Shown: positions 26,193 through 35,192 of the stretch, in pieces
Position numbering within the stretch: position 1 is the first letter of the stretch
Layout of the letters: the number at the start of each line of letters is the position of its first letter
From: Hyphomicrobiales bacterium
GTDB taxonomy: Bacteria > Pseudomonadota > Alphaproteobacteria > Rhizobiales > Rhizobiaceae
Direction: 5' to 3'
Assembly (NCBI GenBank): GCA_900473795.1
Contig: UCMT01000054.1
Coordinates: 1-51,431 of the forward strand
DNA length: 51,431 nucleotides
The notes under the pieces: model-generated
Seen by the model: only the letters and a program-made list of their open reading frames with translations
Told to the model about the DNA's origin: nothing
Databases searched by the model: none
Translations under genes and position numbers: made by a program

Positions 26193-26683
26193 ACAACGCG
26201 ATCCGCGACAGCGTGTTGTTCACGACGGCCGACAGCGTGATCAGCTGGAGCCGAAGGTCGGCGTTGTGGCCCGAGACCTTCGGAATCGCCTGCTGCGCCA
26301 TCGAGATGATTGCGGCTGGTTGTGCGCGATACGATCTCGACCGGTTCGGCGTGGTGTTCCGGCCGTCGCCCCGCCAATCCGACGTGATGATCATCGCCGG
26401 CACCATCACGCGGAAGTTCGCGCCGGTGGTGCGCCGGCTCTATGACCAGATGCCGGAGCCCCGCTGGGTCATCGCCATGGGTACCTGCGCCATCTCGGGC
26501 GGGGTCTACAACACCTATGCCGTGGTGCAGGGCGCTGAAACCTTCGTGCCGGTGGACGTGCATGTACCCGGCTGCCCGCCGCGGCCCGAGGCGCTGATGC
26601 ACGGCTTCCTTCTGCTTCAGGAGAAGATAAAAAACTCCCGGGCGCTGGCCGGGACTCCTCTCGACCGGATCGCGTTGCCATGA
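26180..26683 (+). CDS. nuoB: NADH-quinone oxidoreductase subunit B
   Basis: This 167-residue subunit carries the N2 iron-sulfur cluster, the direct electron donor to quinone. The tandem cysteines are in [10 protein letters not shown], and the other ligands in [10 protein letters not shown] and [10 protein letters not shown]; all four are present. It overlaps the end of nuoA in another frame and is overlapped by nuoC (ATGA). The protein sits at the junction of the peripheral and membrane arms with NuoD. Confidence 0.95.
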   Translation: MGGVNNAIRDSVLFTTADSVISWSRRSALWPETFGIACCAIEMIAAGCARYDLDRFGVVFRPSPRQSDVMIIAGTITRKFAPVVRRLYDQMPEPRWVIAMGTCAISGGVYNTYAVVQGAETFVPVDVHVPGCPPRPEALMHGFLLLQEKIKNSRALAGTPLDRIALP

Positions 26684-27243
26684 GCGCTGAGACGCCCCTC
26701 AACCGTGCTCCGATCATGGAGCGTTTCGGCGAGGCAATCGAGGATCTTGGCTTCATGCATGGGGTTCATGCCTTTGTCGCTCCGCCGGACATCATCGTCG
26801 AGCTTTGCCGGTTCCTGAAGGAGCACCCGGCGCTGCAATTCAATTTCCTGTCCGACATTTGCGGGGTCGATCATTACCCTGAGGCATCGCGCTACGAGGT
26901 CGTCTACCACCTCTATTCGCTGCCGAACAAATGGCGCATTCGGATCAAGTGCCGCCTCGGCGATCCGCCGCGGGTCCCCTCGGTGACGGGCGTCTGGCGC
27001 ACCGCCAACTGGCATGAGCGCGAGGCCTGGGACATGTACGGGATCAGGTTCGAGGGCCACCCGGACCTGCGCCGAATCTACATGTGGGAAGGGTTCGAGG
27101 GGTTCCCGCAGCGCAAGGACTTTCCGCTTCGGGGCTACAAGGACGAGTTGAACCCGTTTGGTGCGGAAGGGCCTCGGCCGACGCAGCCGGACCTTGCCAC
27201 CAGGGACATTCCAACGGGAGGCCGTGCCACGCCGGAGACTTGA
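26680..27243 (+). CDS. nuoC: NADH-quinone oxidoreductase subunit C
   Basis: This 187-residue 30-kDa-type subunit shows [15 protein letters not shown] and the family signature [20 protein letters not shown], then [12 protein letters not shown]. It is a separate protein, not fused to NuoD as in E. coli. The C-terminal 30 residues are Pro/Thr-rich and variable. It contacts NuoD in the connecting fragment of the peripheral arm. Confidence 0.94.
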   Translation: MSAETPLNRAPIMERFGEAIEDLGFMHGVHAFVAPPDIIVELCRFLKEHPALQFNFLSDICGVDHYPEASRYEVVYHLYSLPNKWRIRIKCRLGDPPRVPSVTGVWRTANWHEREAWDMYGIRFEGHPDLRRIYMWEGFEGFPQRKDFPLRGYKDELNPFGAEGPRPTQPDLATRDIPTGGRATPET

Positions 27244-27244
27244 G

Positions 27245-28459
27245 ATGACCGAAGTCACGGAACTGAGCAGGCCGGAAGGCGAAGCACCCGACACCAAGGA
27301 GGTGCTTCTCAACCTCGGCCCACAGCATCCCAGCACACATGGGGTGTTGCGGCTCGTCCTCGAGTTGGACGGCGAATATGTCGCGCGCGTCGACCCGCAT
27401 ATCGGCTATCTCCACCGCGGCACGGAAAAACTGGCCGAGAGCTTCACCTATACCCAGATATTCCCGCTGACCGACCGGCTCGACTATGTCTGTCCGCCGT
27501 CGAACAACCTGGCCTTCGCGCTGGCGGTGGAGAAGCTTCTCGGCATCGAGGCGCCGATCCGCGCGCAATATATCCGCGTGCTGATGGCCGAACTGGCGCG
27601 GATCTCCGGCCATCTCCTGATCACCGGCGCGCTGCCGATGGACCTGGGCGCCATGACCGCGTTGCTCTACGCCATGCGCGAGCGCGAAATGATCATGGAC
27701 CTGTTGGAGATGGTCACCGGCGCGCGGATGCATACGTCCTTCTGCCGGGTCGGCGGTGTGCGCGAGGACCTGCCCGACGGTTTCCTACCCAAGATCCGGG
27801 AGTTCTGCGACATCTTCCCGAACCGGATCCGCGACTATGAGCGGCTGCTCGAGGACAACCGGGTGTTCCTGAAGCGCACGCAGGGGATCGGCGTGATCGC
27901 CGCCGAGGACGCCATCGATCTGGGCTTAAGCGGCCCGAACCTGCGGGCCTCGGGCGTCGATTGGGACATCCGCCGCGACGAGCCCTACGAGATCTACGAC
28001 CGGCTCGACTTCAACGTCATCACCCGCAAGGAGGGCGACTGCTACGCGCGCTGGCAGTGCCGGGTCGAGGAAATGCGCGAGAGCCTCCGGATCATCGAGC
28101 AATGTCTCGACCAGATGCCCGAGGGGGCGTTCCAGATCGACATGCCGACGATCGCCTTCCCGGTGGACAAGGACCGGGTGCACTGCTCGATGGAGGCGCT
28201 GATCCAGCATTTCGACCTGTCGGCCTATGGCTTCAAGGTACCGAAGGGCGAGGTCTATTCGGCGATCGAGGCGCCAAAGGGCGAGCTCGGCTTCTACATC
28301 ATCAGCGACGGGTCGCCAAAACCGTTCCGCATGAAGGTGCGGGCACCCTCGTTCGTCAACCTTCAGGGACTCTTCGGGGTCACCAACGCCCGCTATCTGG
28401 CGGACATGATCGCCGTGCTCGGCAGTCTCGATCCGGTGATGGCGGAGGTGGACAAGTAG
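27245..28459 (+). CDS. nuoD: NADH-quinone oxidoreductase subunit D
   Basis: This 404-residue 49-kDa-type subunit forms the quinone pocket with NuoB. It has LGPQHPSTHGVLRLVLELDG with the quinone-head histidine near the N-terminus, HIGYLHRGTEKL, and the C-terminal VKMRAPSF-like VRAPSFVNLQGL. The ATG lies one base past the nuoC stop, and the upstream open frame inside nuoC is not coding. It is related to NiFe hydrogenase large subunits but lacks their metal cysteines, as expected. Confidence 0.95.
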   Translation: MTEVTELSRPEGEAPDTKEVLLNLGPQHPSTHGVLRLVLELDGEYVARVDPHIGYLHRGTEKLAESFTYTQIFPLTDRLDYVCPPSNNLAFALAVEKLLGIEAPIRAQYIRVLMAELARISGHLLITGALPMDLGAMTALLYAMREREMIMDLLEMVTGARMHTSFCRVGGVREDLPDGFLPKIREFCDIFPNRIRDYERLLEDNRVFLKRTQGIGVIAAEDAIDLGLSGPNLRASGVDWDIRRDEPYEIYDRLDFNVITRKEGDCYARWQCRVEEMRESLRIIEQCLDQMPEGAFQIDMPTIAFPVDKDRVHCSMEALIQHFDLSAYGFKVPKGEVYSAIEAPKGELGFYIISDGSPKPFRMKVRAPSFVNLQGLFGVTNARYLADMIAVLGSLDPVMAEVDK

Positions 28460-28476
28460 CAGGGGATTTGGACGCA

Positions 28477-28989
28477 ATGACCATGCGCGAAAAGATCGAA
28501 GAGGCAGCGGCGCGGTATCCCGACCAGCGCTCGGCGATCATGCCGGCGCTGCTGATCGCGCAGAGGCAACATGGCCATCTGCCCGGCCCCGTGTTGGAAG
28601 AGGTTGCCGACATCCTCGGCGTCGAGCGGATCTGGGTCTATGAACTGGCGACCTTCTACACCCTCTTCCATACCGAGCCGGTGGGGATGTTCCACCTGCA
28701 GCTTTGCGACAACGTCTCCTGCATGCTGCGCCGATCGGAAGACCTGCTGAGGCATCTGGAGCACGTCCTCGGGATCAGGAAGGGCGAAACCACCCCCGAC
28801 CGGCTGTTCACGCTTTCGACCGTCGAATGCCTCGGCGCCTGCGAGATGGCCCCGGTGATGCAGGTCGGCGACGACTATCACGGCGATCTCGACATCGCGC
28901 GGATCGACGCGCTTCTGGACAGGTTGCGGACGGAGGCGGGGCGCCCGACGGGTGCCGATCACGCCGCCGCGGCATCGCCGGGAGAATAG
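28477..28989 (+). CDS. nuoE: NADH-quinone oxidoreductase subunit E
   Basis: This 170-residue thioredoxin-fold subunit holds the N1a [2Fe-2S] cluster. The ligands fit the family spacing, CDNVSC and later CLGAC, separated by about 40 residues. The N-terminal helical bundle reads ARYPDQRSAIMPALLIAQ. ATG 28477 lies 17 bases after nuoD, with AGGGG upstream; a second ATG follows two codons later. It works in the NADH-oxidising tip with NuoF. Confidence 0.94.
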   Translation: MTMREKIEEAAARYPDQRSAIMPALLIAQRQHGHLPGPVLEEVADILGVERIWVYELATFYTLFHTEPVGMFHLQLCDNVSCMLRRSEDLLRHLEHVLGIRKGETTPDRLFTLSTVECLGACEMAPVMQVGDDYHGDLDIARIDALLDRLRTEAGRPTGADHAAAASPGE

Positions 28990-28993
28990 CGTC

Positions 28994-30259
28994 ATGTTCG
29001 AACCGATCCTCCTCAAGAATGTCGATGTTCAAGATGGCCATCTGCTCTCCACCTACGAGGCCGGCGGAGGCTACCAGGCTCTCGCCAAAGTGCTGCGCGG
29101 GTACACACCTGATGAGGTCATTGACCTCGTCAAACAATCGAACCTGCGCGGTCGCGGCGGTGCCGGATTCCCGACGGGCATGAAATGGAGTTTCGTGCCG
29201 AAGCGGGTCGACAAGCCGAAATATCTTTGCTGCAACGCCGACGAGGGCGAGCCGGGCACCTTCAAGGACCGGATCATCATGGAGCGCGACCCGCATCAGC
29301 TGATCGAGGGACTGGCGGTAAGCGCCTACGCGATCGGAGCCGAAATCGCCTATGTCTATATCCGCGGAGAATATGTGACGGCCATTCGCCGCCTGGAGCA
29401 GGCGATCGCCGAGGCCAGCGCCAAAGGCTATCTGGGAGCGCGGATCCTGGGCTCGGATTTCAATTTTGCCGTCCACATCCACTGCGGTGCCGGCGCCTAT
29501 ATCTGCGGCGAGGAAACCGCAATGCTCGAATCTCTTGAGGGCAAGCGGGCGCAGCCGCGATTGAAACCGCCGTTTCCAGCCGTGGCCGGACTCTACGCCA
29601 GCCCGACCGTGATCAACAACGTCGAGACGCTGGTCTGCGTGCCGCATATCGTGGTGCGGGGGGCGGACTGGTTCCGCGGCATCGGCCCGGACAGGAGCCC
29701 CGGTCCAAAGCTCTACTGCCTCAGTGGGCAGGTGCGCAAACCCGGCCTCTACGAGCTGCCAATGGGCATACCGTTGCGCGAACTGGTCGAGGAGCATGCC
29801 GGCGGGCCGCCACCGGGGCGCAAGATCAAGGCCGTGATCCCCGGCGGCGTCTCGGCGCCGGTCATTCCGGAGCGCGGCCTGGATGTGGGGATGGACTTCG
29901 ATTCGCTGGCGGCCGCCGGCTCGATGCTCGGCTCGGCCGGGGTGATCGTGATCGACGACGCGACCTGCATGGTCAAGGTGGCCACCCGGATCATCGAGTT
30001 TTTCCACCATGAGTCCTGCGGCAAGTGCACGCCATGCCGGGAAGGATTGAACTGGGTCGTGAAGGTCCTGCGCCGGATTGAGGCCGGGGAGGGCGCGCCC
30101 GGCGACCTGGAGCAGCTGGAGAAGCTTTGCAAGGGCATCTTCGGCAACACGTTTTGTGCCTTGGGTGACGGGGCGGCGATGGGGTTGCGGGCGGCACTCG
30201 CGCATTTCCGCGACGAGTTCGTTGCCCATATCGAGGAGCGGAGATGCCCGTTTCACTGA
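28994..30259 (+). CDS. nuoF: NADH-quinone oxidoreductase subunit F
   Basis: This 421-residue subunit binds NADH, FMN and cluster N3. The glycine-rich nucleotide site GRGGAGFPTGMKW and the FMN-contact segment NADEGEPGTFKDR are intact, as is the cluster motif ESCGKCTPCREG near residue 340 with the fourth cysteine in GNTFCALGDGA. It lies four bases after nuoE. Together with NuoE and NuoG it forms the electron-input module, so NADH rather than ferredoxin is the expected donor. Confidence 0.95.
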   Translation: MFEPILLKNVDVQDGHLLSTYEAGGGYQALAKVLRGYTPDEVIDLVKQSNLRGRGGAGFPTGMKWSFVPKRVDKPKYLCCNADEGEPGTFKDRIIMERDPHQLIEGLAVSAYAIGAEIAYVYIRGEYVTAIRRLEQAIAEASAKGYLGARILGSDFNFAVHIHCGAGAYICGEETAMLESLEGKRAQPRLKPPFPAVAGLYASPTVINNVETLVCVPHIVVRGADWFRGIGPDRSPGPKLYCLSGQVRKPGLYELPMGIPLRELVEEHAGGPPPGRKIKAVIPGGVSAPVIPERGLDVGMDFDSLAAAGSMLGSAGVIVIDDATCMVKVATRIIEFFHHESCGKCTPCREGLNWVVKVLRRIEAGEGAPGDLEQLEKLCKGIFGNTFCALGDGAAMGLRAALAHFRDEFVAHIEERRCPFH

Positions 30260-30292
30260 GGCAGCGTGCTGGATCAGGGCAGTGAGGAAACC

Positions 30293-32872
30293 ATGCTTAA
30301 AGTCACGATCGACGAACAAACGCTGGAAGTTGAGGCTGGCTCGACAGTGCTGCAGGCCGCCCGGCGTTTGGGCATCGACATCCCGACCTTCTGCTATCTG
30401 AAGCGGCTGCCGCCGCTGGCTTCGTGCCGCATGTGCCTGGTGGAGATCGAAGGCTTGCGGCGGCTGCAGCCGTCGTGCGCCACCGCGGTCACCGATGGCA
30501 TGGTCGTGCGCACGAACACGACCCTGATCGACGAAACGCGTTCTTCCATGCTCGACATGCTGCTCGCCAATCATCCCCTCGACTGTCCGATCTGTGACAA
30601 GGGCGGCGAGTGCGAGCTTCAGGACATGGTCATGGCCTACGGGCCGCGCCGAAGCGAATTCCGCGATCCCAAACGCGTGTTCCATTCCCGCGACATTCGC
30701 CTCAGCCCGGTCATCATCATGAACGTCAACCGCTGCATCCAGTGCCAGCGCTGCGTGCGGATGTGCGAGGAGGTGGTTGGAGCCGTCGCCCTGGGCACCG
30801 TCGAAAAAGGCATGGATACGGCCGTCACCGGCTTCGAGGGCAGCCTCGCAAGCTGCGACCAGTGCGGCAACTGCGTCGAAGTCTGCCCGGTTGGGGCGCT
30901 GATGAGCTTTCCCTATCGCTACAAGGCGCGGCCCTGGGATCTGGCTGAGACTGATACGGTATGCCCGCATTGCGGCACCGGCTGCCAGCTCACGGTTGGG
31001 GCGCGCAAGGGTGAGTTCATGCGGGTCCGCTCCAAGCAGGAACACGGGGTCAACCGCGAAACGCTCTGCGTGCGCGGACGCTTCGGCCTTGATTTTATCG
31101 AGAGCCGGGACCGGATCAAACGGCCGATGATCCGTCGCGACGGTGCCCTGGTTCCGGTTTCCTGGGATGAAGCGGGGGACTACTTGCGCCGGCGCCTGTC
31201 GGCCGTCGAGAACAAGGCAGCTGGCGGGCTTGCCTCTGCGCGGTTGCCCAACGAGGTGCTCTATCAGTTCCAGAAGCTGATGCGGACGGTATTCCGCACC
31301 AGCAACATTGATTGCTCGTCGCGCTGGTCCGCGCCCTTCGATACGCTCGGCCCGCTCATGGCAGCCTTCCATAGCCGCGCACCGCTGGACGACGTGATCG
31401 GCAACGACTGTGTGCTCGTCGTCGGCGGCAACGTGACCGAGGAGAACCCGGTCACCGAATACCTGCTGCGAGACGCCGCGCGGCGGCGGCAGGCCGGATT
31501 GCTGATGCTTTCGGCGCGGCCATCCCGCCTGGACGCCGATGCCCGGGTGGTGGTTCGCGTGCCGCCGGGCGGAGAAGCGGCGAGTATTGCTTCGGTGGTC
31601 GCCGGGCTTGTGGCGGCGGCTGGCCAGGCTTTGCCGGGCGATGCTCTTGCGACCATCGCATCGACAATCGGCAGGCCGACGGCGGAAACCGGCGGTGAAG
31701 GGCCGGGTCGTCTGGCCACCGCGCTCAAGGAAGGCCGAAGCGCCACCGTGCTTGTCAGCGTCGACCTCCTGAGATCGCCCGAAGCGCGTGCTACGCTGCA
31801 GCAGCTCAATAACCTGCTGCAGATTCTCCGCCTGCTCGGCAAGGGCACAGCGATGCAGTTCCTCTTTGACCGTGCCAACCAGATGGGTGCCTGGGACATG
31901 GGGGTACTGCCGGCGGCTCTGCCGGGACTGCAGGCGGTCACCGATGATGCGGCGCGCGCAACTCTTGCACGGAACTGGGGCGCCGAAATTCCGTCTGAAC
32001 CCGGTGCGGATCTCGACGCCATGCTGGAACTCTGCATCGACGGGCGGATGGGCGCGCTCTACATCGCCGGAACCGACCCCCTGATCGCCTATCCCGACCG
32101 GGATTTCGTGACGCGGGCGCTTGGTGCGACCGATCTCCTGATCGTACAGGACACCTTCCTTACGGATACGGCGGGCCTGGCCGATGTCGTCCTGCCCGCG
32201 GCGGGTTATGGCGAAGAATCCGGGACGGTCACCAACAATGAGGGCCGGACCCAGAAGGTCCGCAAATTCCGCGAACCGGCCTTCGAGGCGCGCGGCAACC
32301 TGGCGATCTTCGATTTCGTTGCAGCGCTCCGTAACCGGGCGCTGCAGCCATCGACGCAAGATGAAATTTTCGACGAGATTGCCCGGCTGGTGCCGGCCTA
32401 TCGAGGGTTGACGCAGGACGGGCTTGGTGCCCACGGCACATTCACCACGGCGGTGCCGACGCCACCGACCGGAGAGTTCTTCGCGCTACCGCCTGCCCCG
32501 ACAGCAACAGATGCGCTCATGCTGATCACCGGCAACGGCCTGTTCCACAACGGCTATCTTTCCGAACGCTCGGACATCCTGAATACGGTCGCCAACGACC
32601 CCTATGTCGCGATGAGCGCGCCGGATGCCGCACGGCTTTGCCTTTCGGACGGCGATCAGGTGGTCGTGCGTTCGGCGGGGGGAAAACTGACGGCGCAGCT
32701 CAAGATCGACAGGCAGTTTCCCAAGGGCCTCGTCTTCGTGCCGGAAAACTACAGAGCCTTGCGTCTCAACAGCCTGATGCGACGGGGCGAATACCCGTGC
32801 CCGGTCGAGGTCCAGGGGGTGCATCGCACTCTTGAGGTCGACCGCACGAGCCGGATCTGGCGTGGGGTCTGA
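30293..32872 (+). CDS. nuoG: NADH-quinone oxidoreductase subunit G, long form with N7 cluster site
   Basis: This 859-residue subunit starts with a [2Fe-2S] ferredoxin domain (TFCYLKRLPPLASCRMCLVEI), then the His/Cys-ligated N5 region (DCPICDKGGECELQD) and the two [4Fe-4S] motifs CIQCQRCVRMCEE and CDQCGNCVEVCPVG. After these come Cys224, Cys227, Cys231 and Cys259, with the same spacing as the E. coli N7 ligands (C-x2-C-x3-C-x27-C). A large molybdopterin-oxidoreductase-like domain follows. ATG 30293 follows GAGG; GTG 30266 is an in-frame alternative. Length and N7 differ from the shorter mitochondrial-like NuoG usual for alphaproteobacterial housekeeping complex I. Confidence 0.93.
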   Translation: MLKVTIDEQTLEVEAGSTVLQAARRLGIDIPTFCYLKRLPPLASCRMCLVEIEGLRRLQPSCATAVTDGMVVRTNTTLIDETRSSMLDMLLANHPLDCPICDKGGECELQDMVMAYGPRRSEFRDPKRVFHSRDIRLSPVIIMNVNRCIQCQRCVRMCEEVVGAVALGTVEKGMDTAVTGFEGSLASCDQCGNCVEVCPVGALMSFPYRYKARPWDLAETDTVCPHCGTGCQLTVGARKGEFMRVRSKQEHGVNRETLCVRGRFGLDFIESRDRIKRPMIRRDGALVPVSWDEAGDYLRRRLSAVENKAAGGLASARLPNEVLYQFQKLMRTVFRTSNIDCSSRWSAPFDTLGPLMAAFHSRAPLDDVIGNDCVLVVGGNVTEENPVTEYLLRDAARRRQAGLLMLSARPSRLDADARVVVRVPPGGEAASIASVVAGLVAAAGQALPGDALATIASTIGRPTAETGGEGPGRLATALKEGRSATVLVSVDLLRSPEARATLQQLNNLLQILRLLGKGTAMQFLFDRANQMGAWDMGVLPAALPGLQAVTDDAARATLARNWGAEIPSEPGADLDAMLELCIDGRMGALYIAGTDPLIAYPDRDFVTRALGATDLLIVQDTFLTDTAGLADVVLPAAGYGEESGTVTNNEGRTQKVRKFREPAFEARGNLAIFDFVAALRNRALQPSTQDEIFDEIARLVPAYRGLTQDGLGAHGTFTTAVPTPPTGEFFALPPAPTATDALMLITGNGLFHNGYLSERSDILNTVANDPYVAMSAPDAARLCLSDGDQVVVRSAGGKLTAQLKIDRQFPKGLVFVPENYRALRLNSLMRRGEYPCPVEVQGVHRTLEVDRTSRIWRGV

Positions 32873-32950
32873 AGATTTTTTGGGGGCGAGGCACTGCAAG
32901 CCTCACGGCAAGCTGCCCCGACCCAGCGTCTGCACCACGATCCGCCGACG

Positions 32951-33391
32951 TCAGTGATACCTGGTCCCGCAGATGTAATCCTGCAGATCCTGCTCCGTGC
33001 GCTGCGCTTCGTCGAGCCTGTGTTTGACCACATCGCCGATGCTGACCACGCCGACAATGTCGTCGCCGTCCCTGACCAGCACATGACGCGTCCGCCGCTG
33101 GGTCATGATCCCCATCGCGACGGGCAGCACATCCCGTGTCGAACAGGTCGCCACATTGCGGTTCATGATGTCCACAACCCGCATCATCGCCGCCTTGGCC
33201 CCGTATTCCGCCACCGCATTGCAGCAATCCCGCTCCGACAGCGTACCCAGGTATTCGCTGTTCGACTGGCTGACGACGACGAAGCCGATATTGTTGTCGC
33301 GAAACAACCTGAGGACTTCCACCATCGTCTGATCGGGCGCGACTGCGACGACACCGACACCCTTGTTTTTCATGATTTCGCCGACAAACAT
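32951..33391 (-). CDS. Protein with a CBS-domain pair
   Basis: This 146-residue soluble protein is made up of one CBS pair (a Bateman module): first CBS about residues 1-60 (MKNKGVGVVAVAPDQTMVEVLRLF, split here by the motif ending NNIGFVVV), second about 75-130 (VVDIMNRNVATC, RRTRHVLVRDGDDIVGVVSIGDVV). Such modules bind AMP, ATP or NAD-type ligands, or S-adenosylmethionine, and regulate partners. ATG 33391 follows AAGGAGG by five bases; the longer frame has no site. It is the last gene after nuoH and nuoI on this strand, so it may sense the energy state for the respiratory complex. No enzymatic domain is attached. Confidence 0.85.
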   Translation of the reverse strand: MFVGEIMKNKGVGVVAVAPDQTMVEVLRLFRDNNIGFVVVSQSNSEYLGTLSERDCCNAVAEYGAKAAMMRVVDIMNRNVATCSTRDVLPVAMGIMTQRRTRHVLVRDGDDIVGVVSIGDVVKHRLDEAQRTEQDLQDYICGTRYH

Positions 33392-33435
33392 CTGAGCCTC
33401 CTTCCAAGCGCTTCGGCTTGACAGCTGGCGCGGGT

Positions 33436-34002
33436 TCACGTTCTGCGGATATTCCGCCACCAGTCGTAGCCTTGCGTCTCCTCCGTCTCGACGAGTACGT
33501 CCTTCTTCGTATTCAGGCGTGCGGCAACCACGCCGCCGCCGGTTGCCGCCTTGCCAGGCTTGGCGAGCAGATCGTCGCGCCCGATCACCAGGTCACGCGA
33601 GGAAAAACTCGAGAATTCATATTGTTGGCCAAGCGCGATCGCGTCCGCCGGGCAGGCGTCCTCGCACAGCCCGCAGAACAGGCAGCGGGCCGTGTCGATC
33701 TCGAATTTTGCCGGGTGACGTTTGCCGTTCTCGTCCTCGTAGGGGACAACTTCGATGCAGTCGCAGGGACAGATCTGCGCGCAAAGCTCGCAGGCCACAC
33801 ATTTGATCTCGCCCTCTTCGTCGCGCTTCAGGAAGTGATGCCCGCGGTAGCGCGGGTAGGGCAGCCATTTTTCCTGGTCCGGATACTGCATGGTGACGGG
33901 CCTGGAGAACATGTAGCCGAAGGTCAAAGCCAAGCCGTTCGCCAGATCGGCGAAGAACCCCCAGCCGATCCATGTTCCAACTCTGTATTGTGCGCGCGAC
34001 AT
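33436..34002 (-). CDS. nuoI: NADH-quinone oxidoreductase subunit I
   Basis: This 188-residue subunit carries clusters N6a and N6b in two ferredoxin motifs, CVACELCAQICPCDC and CLFCGLCEDACPADA. An N-terminal amphipathic helix (WIGWGFFADLANGLALTFGYM) anchors it to the membrane surface. The C-terminal stretch of about 50 residues after the second motif is longer than in many homologues. It follows nuoH by 10 bases on the minus strand, separated from the other nuo genes by orientation. Confidence 0.94.
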   Translation of the reverse strand: MSRAQYRVGTWIGWGFFADLANGLALTFGYMFSRPVTMQYPDQEKWLPYPRYRGHHFLKRDEEGEIKCVACELCAQICPCDCIEVVPYEDENGKRHPAKFEIDTARCLFCGLCEDACPADAIALGQQYEFSSFSSRDLVIGRDDLLAKPGKAATGGGVVAARLNTKKDVLVETEETQGYDWWRNIRRT

Positions 34003-34012
34003 CGCCGCCTCG

Positions 34013-35014
34013 CTACGGAGCCGCTACGGCCCCTAAAAGTACACCAGTTATAATTATGTTCGCCATTGAAAGAGGAAGCAAGACTTTCCATCCGATCGCC
34101 ATCAACTGGTCGTAACGGTAGCGCGGGAAAGTGAAGCGGAACCAGATAAACAGATAGACGAAGAATGCGACCTTGAGCACAAACCAGAGGAGCGGCGGCA
34201 ACGGGACCAATACACCGTTCCAGCCGCCGAAGAACAGGATCACCACCAGGACCGACACCAGCAATACGATGGCGTATTCGCTGACCATGAAGAACGCGAA
34301 GCGGATGCCGCTGTATTCGGTATGGAACCCGGCCCCCAGATCGCCTTCCGCTTCCGCCAGATCGAAGGGAATGCGCTGCGCCTCGGCCAGCCCCGCAACG
34401 AAGAACACGAAGAAGCCGACCGGTTGGTAGACGACGTTCCAGACATCGGCTTGCGCCCGCACGATATCGAGCAGGCTCATGGACTGCGCCAGCATGACCA
34501 CGCCGATGACCGCGAACCCCATCGGGATTTCGTAGCTGATCATCTGCGCGCAGGTCCTCAGGCTGCCCAGCACGGCGTATTTGCTGTTGGCGGCCCAGCC
34601 GCCGAAAATGACGCCGTAGACCTCGATCCCGATCACCGCGAAGACGAAAAGGAGCGCCACATTCATGTTGGAAACGTAGAGCGTGATCTCGGTGCCGAGG
34701 ACCGAGACGCTTTCGCCGAAGGGAACGGCGACGAACACCACGAAGGGCGGGGCGAGCGCCAGGATTGGCGCCAGCTTGAACAGGAAGCGGTCGGCTTCGG
34801 CCGGGATGTGGTCTTCTTTGGTTAGGAGCTTGATCCCATCCGCCACCGGTTGCAGCAGCCCGTGCCAGCCGACGCGCATCGGCCCCATCCGCTGCTGCAT
34901 GTGTCCGGCGACCTTGCGCTCCAGCCAGGTTAGCGGCAAGGGCAGCAGCAGCAGGATCGCAATCAGAAACGCGACCTTGAAGACGATCAGGCCAAGGGCG
35001 ACGACAAGTTCCAT
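34013..35014 (-). CDS. nuoH: NADH-quinone oxidoreductase subunit H
   Basis: This 333-residue membrane subunit has eight helices and the conserved early motif LPLPLTWLERKVAGHMQQRMGP, plus the loop GLAEAQRIPFDLAEAEGDLGAGFHTEYSG that lines the quinone chamber. It completes the set of 14 Nuo subunits. It starts after a 178-base gap downstream of the alpha/beta hydrolase gene, so it may have its own promoter (a weak candidate, TTGAGA at 35102-35097 on this strand) or be read from the cox genes. Confidence 0.94.
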   Translation of the reverse strand: MELVVALGLIVFKVAFLIAILLLLPLPLTWLERKVAGHMQQRMGPMRVGWHGLLQPVADGIKLLTKEDHIPAEADRFLFKLAPILALAPPFVVFVAVPFGESVSVLGTEITLYVSNMNVALLFVFAVIGIEVYGVIFGGWAANSKYAVLGSLRTCAQMISYEIPMGFAVIGVVMLAQSMSLLDIVRAQADVWNVVYQPVGFFVFFVAGLAEAQRIPFDLAEAEGDLGAGFHTEYSGIRFAFFMVSEYAIVLLVSVLVVILFFGGWNGVLVPLPPLLWFVLKVAFFVYLFIWFRFTFPRYRYDQLMAIGWKVLLPLSMANIIITGVLLGAVAAP

Positions 35015-35192
35015 GATCCGCGGCTACTTATTCAACGGGTTGAAATGCGCGACCGGACGTTGGCTCCGGGCTATACAGTACAACACTTTGCGCAGCTCTC
35101 AAAGCGGCAGTAAAACAGCCAGATCTTGCCAACAAAACTAACCTGTGGGCCAACATCCCGGCCCTCCCGGTGCAGCCTGCTCGCCTGGCGCT

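Noticed and set aside
28808..32434. A 1208-codon open frame on the minus strand opposite nuoE, nuoF and nuoG
   Set aside because: It mirrors well-supported nuo genes, is rich in Arg, His and Gln as antisense frames of GC-rich genes are, and shows no domain I recognise.
32883..32919. Hairpin between the convergent nuoG and CBS genes as a terminator
   Set aside because: The stem GAGGC/GCCTC with an outer GGGGC/GCCCC is present, but the T-run precedes it on the plus strand and no T-run follows on either strand.
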